Origin: Herbaspirillum sp. ST 5-3
Lineage (GTDB): Bacteria; Pseudomonadota; Gammaproteobacteria; Burkholderiales; Burkholderiaceae_D
Assembly: GCF_004804275.1 (NCBI RefSeq)
Contig: NZ_STGI01000003.1
Span: 434,001-498,000, forward strand
Reading direction: 5' to 3'
DNA: 64,000 nucleotides
Position numbers and translations under genes: made by a program. Positions 52,579 to 60,463 of the stretch are shown piece after piece. Positions within the stretch are counted from its first letter, which is position 1; each line of letters starts with the position of its first letter. The notes beneath the pieces were generated by a model. That model saw only the letters and a list, made by a program, of their open reading frames with translations. It searched no databases and was not told where the DNA came from.

Positions 52579-53106
52579 ATGAAACGATTTCTTCTACCGC
52601 TAGGTGTGTTCATCGGTCTGCTGGTTTTCCTTGCCATCGGCCTGCGCCTCAACCCGCGCGAGATTCCGTCGCCGTTCATCGGCAAGCCGGCGCCGGCATT
52701 CAAGCTGACGCAATTGCAGGCACCTGACAAGACCATCTCGCCGCAGGACATGAAGGGCCAGGTGTGGCTGCTGAACGTGTGGGCGTCGTGGTGCGTGTCC
52801 TGCCGCCAGGAGCATCCGGTGCTGATGGATTTTGCCCGGACCAATACCTTGCCCATCGTCGGCCTCAACTACAAGGACAAGCGTGAAGACGGTCTGGGCT
52901 GGCTGCGCGAGTTCGGCAATCCCTACTCCGTATCGGCCTTCGACAACGATGGCCGCGTCGGCATCGATTACGGCGTGTACGGCGTGCCTGAGACCTTTGT
53001 GATCGACAAGCAAGGCGTCATCCGCATGAAGTACACCGGTCCGATCACGCCCGAGGCGATCGCCGAAAAACTCCTGCCCTTGATCAAGGAATTGAAGAGT
53101 GCGTAA
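52579..53106 (+). CDS. ccmG: Thiol:disulfide reductase CcmG (DsbE)
   Basis: 175 aa, membrane-anchored thioredoxin-like protein. The active site is WASWCVSCRQEHP; GVYGVPETFVIDKQG holds the cis-proline (GVPE) loop. It keeps apocytochrome cysteines reduced before haem attachment. Its stop lies 8 bp within the start of ccmH. The ribosome site is a weak CGAAGC-type sequence. Confidence 0.95.
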   Translation: MKRFLLPLGVFIGLLVFLAIGLRLNPREIPSPFIGKPAPAFKLTQLQAPDKTISPQDMKGQVWLLNVWASWCVSCRQEHPVLMDFARTNTLPIVGLNYKDKREDGLGWLREFGNPYSVSAFDNDGRVGIDYGVYGVPETFVIDKQGVIRMKYTGPITPEAIAEKLLPLIKELKSA

Positions 53107-53566
53107 ATTTTTTCTGTCACTGATGCTCGTCCTGTCCTTCGCCGCGCAAGCGAAGGAGGCGCCGCCGGCAGCGGCCGATCCCGCGCTGGAGAAGCGCATG
53201 CTGGACCTGACCGAACAATTGCGTTGCCTGGTGTGCCAGAACCAGACGATTGCCGATTCGCATGCCGAGCTGGCCATCGACTTGAAGAACCAGGTGCGCG
53301 AGAAACTTGCCGCCGGCATGTCCGACAAGGACGTGATCAATTACATGGTGGAGCGCTACGGCGACTTCGTGCTGTACAAGCCGCCGGTCAAGGGCGCCAC
53401 CTGGCTGTTGTGGTTCGGTCCGTTCCTGCTGCTGATCGGCGGAATCGCGGTGCTGGTGGTCAAGGTTAAACGCCGTGATGCGCCGACCGACAATGTGCCG
53501 GAAGAAGAAATGAAACGCGCCGCCAGCCTGCTGAAGGACGCGAACACACCGAAGGATAAAGCATGA
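53099..53566 (+). CDS. ccmH: Cytochrome c maturation protein CcmH (CcmL-type)
   Basis: 155 aa with a signal peptide (MRKFFLSLMLVLSFAAQA), the redox motif LRCLVCQNQTIADSHAELA, and one C-terminal membrane helix (WLLWFGPFLLLIGGIAVLVV). It reduces or resolves disulfides of apocytochrome at the haem lyase. The GTG start at 53099 overlaps ccmG by 8 bp. This short form without TPR domain matches the separate ccmI gene that follows with an ATGA-like overlap. Confidence 0.95.
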   Translation: MRKFFLSLMLVLSFAAQAKEAPPAAADPALEKRMLDLTEQLRCLVCQNQTIADSHAELAIDLKNQVREKLAAGMSDKDVINYMVERYGDFVLYKPPVKGATWLLWFGPFLLLIGGIAVLVVKVKRRDAPTDNVPEEEMKRAASLLKDANTPKDKA

Positions 53567-54837
53567 CAGCATTTCTGATTGGCGCCGCGCTGCTGATGGC
53601 GACGGCACTGGCCTTCATCTTGACGCCGCTGCTGCGCAAGGAACGGGTCACGACTGACCACATCCAGCGCGATCAATTGAATCTTGCGGTATTGCGCGAT
53701 CAGTTGCGTGAACTCGATACGGATCTCGAGGGCGGCCTGATCGAGCCGCTCGCCTATGAGAGCGCGCGGCACGAGCTGGAACGCCGCGTTGCGGAAGAGG
53801 TCAAGCCCGATGCATCGGTGCACACCAGCGGCGCCAGCAAGCGCTGGACGGCGATACTGGTCGGTGTTGCGGTGCCCGCGCTGGCGATTGCCATTTACCT
53901 GCTGGTGGGAACGCCTGCGGCGCTCGATCCTGCCAAGGTCACTGCCGCGAACGAGAGCTCGCACGAGCTCACGAACGAACAAATCGAGGGCATGGTCGCG
54001 AAGCTCGCGGAACGCCTCAAGAGCGATCCGAATAATATCGAAGGCTGGAACATGCTGGCACGTTCGTACGCAGCAATGGGCCGTTATACGGAAGCCAGCG
54101 AGGCCTTTGCGCATCTCGTGAAACTGGTACCGGACGACGCCGCGATGCTGACCGATTACGCGGATACGCTGGCCATGGCGGCGAATCGCAGCCTGCAGGG
54201 CGAACCGGAGAAGCTGATCGAACGCGCGCTCTCGATTGACCCGAAGAACGTCAAGGCGCTCGCCCTGGCAGGTAGCGCGGCCTTCGAGCGCAAGGACTAT
54301 GCGCATGCAGTGACCAGCTGGCAGAAGATTCTCGACGTGGTCCCGCGCGATTCCGACATCGCACGTTCCGTCCTCGGCAGCATCAATGAGGCGCAAGGCC
54401 TGATGGGGCAGCCGCCTGTCGCCTTGCCGCAAGCCGCTCCGGCCGCTCCGGCCGCCCAGACCGCTCAGACTGAGAACGCGCCGCAAGCCGTCGCCGGTGC
54501 GAAGGTGGAAGGCACGGTCGATATCGATCCCGCTTTGCGCTCCCAGGCTTCCGATACGGATGCGGTCTTCATCTTCGCACGCGCTGCGGAAGGCCCGCGT
54601 TTCCCGCTGGCCGTAGTACGCAAGCAGGTCAAGGATCTGCCGTTCAAGTTCGTGCTGGATGACAGCATGAGCATGACGCCGCAAGCGAAGCTGTCGAATT
54701 TCCCGAAAGTGATAGTTGGCGCGCGCGTTTCGAAGTCTGGCAGCGCGACACCTGGTCCTGGCGATCTGGAAGGCGTCAGCGAACCGGTCGCACCGGGTGC
54801 GACGAATCTGACGATTCGAATCAACACGAAGCACTAG
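53563..54837 (+). CDS. ccmI: Cytochrome c maturation TPR protein CcmI
   Basis: 424 aa. Two N-terminal membrane helices flank a cytosolic leucine-zipper-like region (NLAVLRDQLRELDTDL and ARHELERRVAEE). The periplasmic TPR region (about 140-270) shows GWNMLARSYAAMGRYTEASEAF and ALALAGSAAFERKDYAHAV. A beta-rich C-terminal domain (about 300-424) includes VFIFARAAEGPRFPLAVVRK. It binds the C-terminal ends of apocytochromes and hands them to CcmF. It completes the operon; a hairpin follows. Confidence 0.95.
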   Translation: MTAFLIGAALLMATALAFILTPLLRKERVTTDHIQRDQLNLAVLRDQLRELDTDLEGGLIEPLAYESARHELERRVAEEVKPDASVHTSGASKRWTAILVGVAVPALAIAIYLLVGTPAALDPAKVTAANESSHELTNEQIEGMVAKLAERLKSDPNNIEGWNMLARSYAAMGRYTEASEAFAHLVKLVPDDAAMLTDYADTLAMAANRSLQGEPEKLIERALSIDPKNVKALALAGSAAFERKDYAHAVTSWQKILDVVPRDSDIARSVLGSINEAQGLMGQPPVALPQAAPAAPAAQTAQTENAPQAVAGAKVEGTVDIDPALRSQASDTDAVFIFARAAEGPRFPLAVVRKQVKDLPFKFVLDDSMSMTPQAKLSNFPKVIVGARVSKSGSATPGPGDLEGVSEPVAPGATNLTIRINTKH

Positions 54838-54847
54838 CAAAACCACC

Positions 54848-54899
54848 TGCGCACGACATGCCGGTTGTCCCATCATGGGGCGGCGGCCTGTCGTGCGCA
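54848..54899. terminator. Long stem-loop at the end of the ccm operon
   Basis: TGCGCACGACA (54848-54858) pairs perfectly with TGTCGTGCGCA (54889-54899). No T-tract follows, so it may be a processing or Rho-related structure rather than a classic terminator. Confidence 0.4.
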
Positions 54900-55018
54900 T
54901 GTACCTCCACCCCGTGCAGCACAAGTGATGCGTTGCACCAATCCTGTCCTTCCCGGCCGGCTCTTTTCGATGCCGCCACATGCCGCTTTCCCGAATTTGC
55001 GAACGACCCTGTCAGTCC

Positions 55019-55032
55019 TTGATGGGTATCAA
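55019..55032. promoter_or_regulatory. Perfect FNR-type box upstream of the decaheme operon
   Basis: TTGAT-GGGT-ATCAA matches the FNR/ANR/DNR consensus at every fixed position. It lies 298 bp before the decaheme gene start, far for a class II site unless the transcript has a long leader. Confidence 0.7.
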
Positions 55033-55329
55033 CGAATTCCGAATCTCCCTTCGATTTATAGCAATACGCAAAGAATTTTGTTGTAGCCAAGTTTCCACAA
55101 AGATACCCTTCTCTTAGTGTGGATTTGCGTCTGACGCCGACGGTGTCGCACCGCATCAAATATCCGCTTTCGTATCCGTAGCCGCACCCAACGCGAAAGC
55201 GTCATCACCGATGCAGTGCGCCCGCCGGCAAGTCTGACCCGAGTCCTCGTAACGAATCGGATCGCACCGATGGCAGGGGTAGCAGGATCGCTCCTTTACG
55301 AATCAAGTGGAACTTAGGGAGAAAACAAG

Positions 55330-56382
55330 ATGAAGCTCTGGCAAAAGCTTGTCGCGTTAGCGGCAATCACCGTCAGTACGGCATTCGCCGGATCGGCCCT
55401 TGCCGCGGATGATGTGAAGCCTGCGGGGAGGTCGCTCGATCCGAATTCGACGGTGGCGAAGGCCCTTGAGAAGGACAAGGTCTGTACCGAATGCCATGAC
55501 GAATCGGAGGAACGTCCGATTCTTGCGATGTACAAGACGCGCCATGGCGTCAAGGCCGATGCACGCACGCCCGGCTGCCAGACCTGCCACGGTCCGAGCG
55601 AAGCGCACGTGAAAACGGCGACGAAGGATAGCAAGGGCCGCCGTCCCGCGCCGGACAGAATGTTCAACGGTGCGAAGAAGGCCGACGCGAGGGAAGTGAA
55701 CGAGACCTGCCTCACGTGCCACAAGTCTGGCAAGCGCACCTTGTGGGAGGGCAGCAAGCACGAAACCCAGGACGTGTCCTGCGTCAGTTGCCATCAAGTG
55801 CATGTGCAGGGCAAGGACAAGGCGCTTGACCGCGTTGCGCAGCGCGACGTCTGCTTTGCCTGCCACAAGACGGAACGCGCCGAAATGATGCGTCCCTCCA
55901 CCCACCCGATTCAGGCCGGCAAGGTCACGTGCTCCGACTGCCACAATACGCACGGTTCGCAAGGTCCGAAGCTGATGGCCGATATCACGGTTCGCGACAC
56001 CTGCTTCAACTGTCACGCGGAGAAGCGCGGTCCCTTCCTGTGGGAGCATCCGTCCGCGATGGACGACTGCGGCAATTGCCATACTCCGCACGGTTCGACG
56101 GCCGCGCCACTGCTCAAGGGACGTTCTCCCTGGATCTGCCAGAACTGCCACGCCGACGGCGCGCCGCATCCGGGGAACCTGTATAGCGGCGCTTACCTTC
56201 CGGGTGGCGCAGCGTCCAACGCGAATACAAGGAGCGCGCTTGCCAGTGTGATCAATCCGGTAACCGGTCAAAGCGTGACACTCAACAACCCGGCCTCGCA
56301 GCTTGCGTTGCGCGCGTGCACCAACTGCCATTCGCAGGTGCACGGCTCCAACCATCCTGCAGGTAAACGGTTTACGCGCTAA
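55330..56382 (+). CDS. Decaheme c-type cytochrome of the MtrA/MtoA/DmsE type, first copy
   Basis: 350 aa with a signal peptide (VALAAITVSTAFAGSALAA). Ten CxxCH motifs are counted in order: CTECH, CQTCH, CLTCH, CVSCH, CFACH, CSDCH, CFNCH, CGNCH, CQNCH and CTNCH. The spacing and repeated HGV, HP and MxR motifs match MtrA/MtoA/PioA decahemes, which form a 10-haem wire inside an outer-membrane barrel. The barrel gene follows after 30 bp. AGGGAG upstream supports the ATG. It would move electrons across the outer membrane, inward for Fe(II) oxidation or outward for mineral reduction; the direction cannot be read from sequence. Confidence 0.93.
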   Translation: MKLWQKLVALAAITVSTAFAGSALAADDVKPAGRSLDPNSTVAKALEKDKVCTECHDESEERPILAMYKTRHGVKADARTPGCQTCHGPSEAHVKTATKDSKGRRPAPDRMFNGAKKADAREVNETCLTCHKSGKRTLWEGSKHETQDVSCVSCHQVHVQGKDKALDRVAQRDVCFACHKTERAEMMRPSTHPIQAGKVTCSDCHNTHGSQGPKLMADITVRDTCFNCHAEKRGPFLWEHPSAMDDCGNCHTPHGSTAAPLLKGRSPWICQNCHADGAPHPGNLYSGAYLPGGAASNANTRSALASVINPVTGQSVTLNNPASQLALRACTNCHSQVHGSNHPAGKRFTR

Positions 56383-56412
56383 GCGGATTTCGAATTGATC
56401 GGGGAGAAGATA

Positions 56413-58908
56413 ATGAATAGCAATCAGAGCAGTTTCGCTGTACGCGCCTCGGTGATCGCCGTACGCGCCGCGCTTGCAGCGTTTGCCGTGCTTCCAGCCG
56501 TTCATGCAGCGGAAGCTGATAACGATGAAGTGCGTGCGCTCACGCAGCCGTCGAAACAGGTGGAAGTCGGAATTGGTTACGTCAACCACGCTTCCGACAA
56601 GTTCGGCGAGTACAACGGTCTCCACAAGGACGGTGCTTATGGCATCGCCGGTTTCGACCTGCGCGGCGGCGGCAGCTACGACAGCGACAATGCCTATCGC
56701 TGGAGCGTGACCGGACGCGACCTCGGGCTCAACACGCGGCGCCTGGACATCGATGCCGGAGAGCAGGGGCGCTTCCGCTTCACCTACACCTATGACGAGC
56801 TGGAGCGCTTTTACTCGGACCAGTACCAGACCTTCTACGATGGCGCGGGCAGTAATGCACTGAGGCTGCCGGCTTCGTTCGCCGCAACGCCTGCGGCATC
56901 GCGCGTGTCGAGCACGGCGAACGCGAATGCCGCCTTGTCGAACTGGGGGAATATCCAATCGCCGTATGCAACTTCGGCATGCGCGGCGGCTGCACTTTCC
57001 GGCGGCGTATATGGTGCGCCGACCACGGCGGCATGCCGCGGGCCGGCCTACCTGATTCCGGCGGCGATGCACAACTTCGACGTCGAGACCCAGCGTACCA
57101 AGCACAACCTTGGCCTGAGCGTCATTCTGGCGCCGGGCTGGACAGCCTCGGCGTCAGCCACGCATGAGCTCAAGGATGGCACCAAGCTGACCGGCGTTTC
57201 GTTCGGCGGCCCTGGCAGAGGCGGCGTGCTGGTGCCGGAACCGATCAACAGCAGTACTGACCAGCTCCGCGCATCGGTCGGCTATGCGGGGGAAAAGGGC
57301 CACATCACCTTTGGCTACTACGGTTCCTTCTACAAGAATTCGACCGATGTCTGGACGGTCGAGAATCCGCTCACCGGCAACCTGTTGAACTCCGCATTCA
57401 GCAACAACGCACGGATGATCGGCGCGCCGGACAACGAGATGCACCGGCTTTCCCTGTCGGGCGGCTACAACTTTACGAAGCTGACGCGCTTGGTGGTCAA
57501 CGGCAACTATCAGCGCATGACGCAGAACGAGTCCTTCCTGACTGGCCTGCCGTCGAGCTGGAGCGTTCCGGCCGCATCGGCGAATGCGAAGGTGATCGAT
57601 ACCAACATCAACGCAACGCTGACGACACGGCCGATGAACAACCTTGGCTTGAGCGCGACCTACAAGTTTGAAGATCGCGATAATCGGACGCCGATCCGTG
57701 AGCTGCTGGTGATCGGCACCGATCAGGCCGCCGCGCCGAACCTGATTGAAAACGAGCCGCTCAACCGGCGCAGCAACCAGCTGATCCTCGACGCCGACTA
57801 TTCGTTCGCGCGCCGTCAGGCAGTCCGGTTCGGCTACGAGTGGCAGGAAGTCAAGCGCACCTCCACCGCAGAAGAGAATCCCTTCAAGGCAGATACCACG
57901 CGCGAAAACACCTTCCGCCTGGATTACCGCAACAGCGTGTCTGCTGCGGTGACTGGACGCGTCGGCTATTCGCACGCGCAGCGCCGGTCGTCCGAGTATG
58001 AGGAAAACATCCTGCTGCCGGTACCGACCGTTCCGCCCGCACTGGCTGCCGATCCGCTGTTGCCCGGTTTCCGAATGTTCTACCTCGCCGACCGCAACCG
58101 CGATCAACTTCGCAGCGCGCTCAACTTCCAGGTCAGCGATGCGTTCAGCCTGCAGACCGGGGTCGACTACAACCGCGACGACTTCAACAATTCGCCGTAT
58201 GGCCTGAAGAACTCGAACTCCTGGGTCCTGAAGCTCGATGGCGCGTATGCCGCAAGCGAGAAGCTGGTGTTCAATGCGTTCTACACCTATGAGGACCGCA
58301 AGTCGCAGCTCGACAGCCTGGTGATCGGACGCGGCAATTCGACCACCATCCTGGACGCGCCGGCGCATGTGGCGGGTGCGGCGTGCACGGGTTACTTCGC
58401 CGCGGCCGGCCATCTGCCCTCGGATGAAGGAACCGATACCTGCCGTCAGTGGACTGCCGATCAGACCGACAAGATCCATACCATCGGCTTCGGCGCCAAG
58501 GCCAGCAAGCTAATGAACGGCAAACTGGATCTCGGTTTCGATCTCGCCTATTCGTACAGTCGCACGCCGATCGATGTCTCGGGTGGCTTCTACACCAGTA
58601 ACGGCAATCCTGCGACAACGGCTGCTGGCGGGATCAATAATGTCTGGGTCGCGGCACAGTCCTTCCCGGATATCACGAGTAATGTGATCGATCTGAGGCT
58701 GAACGGCACGTACAAGGTCGGCAAGGCGTCCGCGGTGCGCTTGTCCTACCTGTACCGGCGCCTGCGTTCAGAGGACTGGCAATACGATGCCTACACCAAG
58801 TCGGCGCTGGGCGCCCTCGCAATCCCGATCGTTCCCGGCATAGGCATCACGTCGCCGAACTATGCAGTGCAGGCGGTGGGCGTGACCTACATCTATACAT
58901 TCCAGTAG
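56413..58908 (+). CDS. MtrB/PioB-family outer-membrane barrel, first copy
   Basis: 831 aa with a signal peptide (ending near PAVHAAEA). The chain is made of alternating polar/hydrophobic beta strands separated by Gly/Asn-rich loops and ends in YAVQAVGVTYIYTFQ, with the C-terminal aromatic residue needed for outer-membrane insertion. QVEVGIGYVNHASDKFGEYN is typical for the first strand. The N-terminal CxxC motif of Shewanella MtrB is not present. The ATG at 56413 has GGGGAGAAGAT. The barrel should sheathe the decaheme protein encoded upstream. No MtrC-type surface cytochrome gene is found. Confidence 0.92.
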   Translation: MNSNQSSFAVRASVIAVRAALAAFAVLPAVHAAEADNDEVRALTQPSKQVEVGIGYVNHASDKFGEYNGLHKDGAYGIAGFDLRGGGSYDSDNAYRWSVTGRDLGLNTRRLDIDAGEQGRFRFTYTYDELERFYSDQYQTFYDGAGSNALRLPASFAATPAASRVSSTANANAALSNWGNIQSPYATSACAAAALSGGVYGAPTTAACRGPAYLIPAAMHNFDVETQRTKHNLGLSVILAPGWTASASATHELKDGTKLTGVSFGGPGRGGVLVPEPINSSTDQLRASVGYAGEKGHITFGYYGSFYKNSTDVWTVENPLTGNLLNSAFSNNARMIGAPDNEMHRLSLSGGYNFTKLTRLVVNGNYQRMTQNESFLTGLPSSWSVPAASANAKVIDTNINATLTTRPMNNLGLSATYKFEDRDNRTPIRELLVIGTDQAAAPNLIENEPLNRRSNQLILDADYSFARRQAVRFGYEWQEVKRTSTAEENPFKADTTRENTFRLDYRNSVSAAVTGRVGYSHAQRRSSEYEENILLPVPTVPPALAADPLLPGFRMFYLADRNRDQLRSALNFQVSDAFSLQTGVDYNRDDFNNSPYGLKNSNSWVLKLDGAYAASEKLVFNAFYTYEDRKSQLDSLVIGRGNSTTILDAPAHVAGAACTGYFAAAGHLPSDEGTDTCRQWTADQTDKIHTIGFGAKASKLMNGKLDLGFDLAYSYSRTPIDVSGGFYTSNGNPATTAAGGINNVWVAAQSFPDITSNVIDLRLNGTYKVGKASAVRLSYLYRRLRSEDWQYDAYTKSALGALAIPIVPGIGITSPNYAVQAVGVTYIYTFQ

Positions 58909-58933
58909 CATCGGTTTCATTTCTCGCTTGACT

Positions 58934-58958
58934 GGGCCGGCATCCGCCGGCCCTTTTT
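58934..58958 (+). terminator. Intrinsic terminator after the first barrel gene
   Basis: GGGCCGGC-ATCC-GCCGGCCC, an 8-bp perfect GC stem, is followed by five T residues, 25 bp after the stop codon. Confidence 0.85.
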
Positions 58959-59074
58959 CGTTCTGGCATGTTTTGTGCAATGTTGACTTGAAACAATATT
59001 TTAGGCGCGGGTTTACTCCCGCTATCGAGAAAATCAAGCCGGAATGCCGGAGCAAGAGAGCAAGAGAGAAAGTC

Positions 59075-59428
59075 ATGAAATCAGTCTTCACCATTGGCAA
59101 GATCGTCGCCTTCGTCGCCACTGCGACCGCATTCTCAGTATCGGGACATGCCTTTGCCGCAGATGCAGTCGCGGCGGAAAAACTCGCACGTCAGGAAGGA
59201 TGCCTGCGTTGCCACGGAGTCGAACGCGGCAAGGATGGTCCCGCCTACAAGGAAGTCGCGGCCAAGTTCAGGGGCAAAGCCGGCGCGGAAGCACGCCTGC
59301 TGCAGCACCTCAGCAGCGGTGAAAAAGCGAAGTTCCCCGACGGCCACGAAGAGGAGCACAAGATCCCGAAGACCAAGGACATGGATCAGATCAAGAATCT
59401 GGTCCAGTGGATCCTGTCGCTCACATAA
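59075..59428 (+). CDS. Small periplasmic monoheme cytochrome c
   Basis: 117 aa with a signal peptide (ATATAFSVSGHAFAA). One haem motif, CLRCH, sits in ARQEGCLRCHGVERGKDGPA, and the distal ligand is probably in the C-terminal part, which ends in MDQIKNLVQWILSLT as in small class I cytochromes. It would act as a soluble electron shuttle between the decaheme module and inner-membrane partners. It lies between the two decaheme/barrel modules, 70 bp before the second. The start ATG 59075 is preceded by AAGAGAGAAAG. Confidence 0.9.
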   Translation: MKSVFTIGKIVAFVATATAFSVSGHAFAADAVAAEKLARQEGCLRCHGVERGKDGPAYKEVAAKFRGKAGAEARLLQHLSSGEKAKFPDGHEEEHKIPKTKDMDQIKNLVQWILSLT

Positions 59429-59498
59429 GAAGACGCATCAACTCTGACGCGGCGAGGGAAGACGCCGGTCATCAGCTACAAAAATCAGGGAGAAAATA

Positions 59499-60443
59499 AT
59501 GAAATACTGGCAGAAAATTGCCTCGATGCTGGCGCTCGCCCTCAGCACGCTTGGCGCCATGCCAGCGCATGCAGGCGAAGACGTCGCACTGCAAGCCGAC
59601 AAGGCGCTTGCGCAAGAGAGCATCTGCACGCGATGCCACGACGAATCCGAGCAGAAGCCGATTCTGACCATCAAGAAATCGCGCCACGGCGTAAAGACGG
59701 ATGGCCGTACTCCGACCTGCCAGTCCTGTCACGGCGCCAGCGAGGCGCACGTCCAGAACAGCACCCACGCATCGGAGCGTCCGCTGGTGGACGCCTTCAG
59801 TTCCAGAGAGAAGGCCACGTCGAAGGACATCGAAGCCTGTGTCGGTTGCCACAATTCCGGCAAGCGCTCGCACTGGCAGGGCAGCCTGCATGAACGTGCC
59901 GGCGTGCTGTGCACGACCTGCCACGAAATGCACACGCACAAGGACAAGGTGCGCGACAAGCTGACTCAGCCGGAAGTCTGCTTTGCCTGCCACAAGGAGC
60001 AGCGTGCGCTCTATACGCGTCCATCGCGCCACCCCATCAAGGACGGCAAGATGGCGTGCTCCGATTGCCACAATCCGCACGGCACCTCCGGTCCGACGCT
60101 GCTGGCGCGCGACAGCGTGGTCGCGACTTGCTACACCTGCCACATGGAGAAGCGCGGGCCTTTCATCCGCAACCACCAGCCGGCGCAGGAAGACTGCACC
60201 ATCTGCCACAACCCGCACGGCAGCACCATGCCCAACCTGTTGAAGGCGCGTCCGCCGTTCCTGTGCCAGCAATGCCATGAGCCCGCCACGCACCAGGGGC
60301 GCATTGCGACGCTGACCGGCTCCAACGCCAATCCTGCCCAAGCCGCCAACACACTGGCGCGCGGTTGCCTGAACTGCCACACGAATACGCACGGCACCAA
60401 CAATCCGGCGAACATCAACAACGAGCGGACCATGCGGCGCTGA
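59499..60443 (+). CDS. Decaheme c-type cytochrome of the MtrA/MtoA/DmsE type, second copy
   Basis: 314 aa with a signal peptide (LALALSTLGAMPAHA). Ten CxxCH motifs in order: CTRCH, CQSCH, CVGCH, CTTCH, CFACH, CSDCH, CYTCH, CTICH, CQQCH and CLNCH. The layout parallels the first copy, but it is shorter, mainly because of shorter loops between haems and a shorter C-terminus. The barrel gene follows after 20 bp. Divergence between the copies suggests an old duplication or separate acquisition, and perhaps different redox potential or partners. Confidence 0.93.
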   Translation: MKYWQKIASMLALALSTLGAMPAHAGEDVALQADKALAQESICTRCHDESEQKPILTIKKSRHGVKTDGRTPTCQSCHGASEAHVQNSTHASERPLVDAFSSREKATSKDIEACVGCHNSGKRSHWQGSLHERAGVLCTTCHEMHTHKDKVRDKLTQPEVCFACHKEQRALYTRPSRHPIKDGKMACSDCHNPHGTSGPTLLARDSVVATCYTCHMEKRGPFIRNHQPAQEDCTICHNPHGSTMPNLLKARPPFLCQQCHEPATHQGRIATLTGSNANPAQAANTLARGCLNCHTNTHGTNNPANINNERTMRR

Positions 60444-60463
60444 TCAGGGACAGGAGAATGAAC

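Larger units (their letters stand above)
54838..55329. other. Regulatory region between ccmI and the first decaheme gene
   Basis: 492 bases without a supported gene. It holds the stem-loop at 54848-54899 and the perfect FNR-type box at 55019-55032; the rest shows no clear structure. The promoter of the electron-transfer operon should be here, and the distance from the box to the start codon implies a long leader of perhaps 250 nt. Confidence 0.55.
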
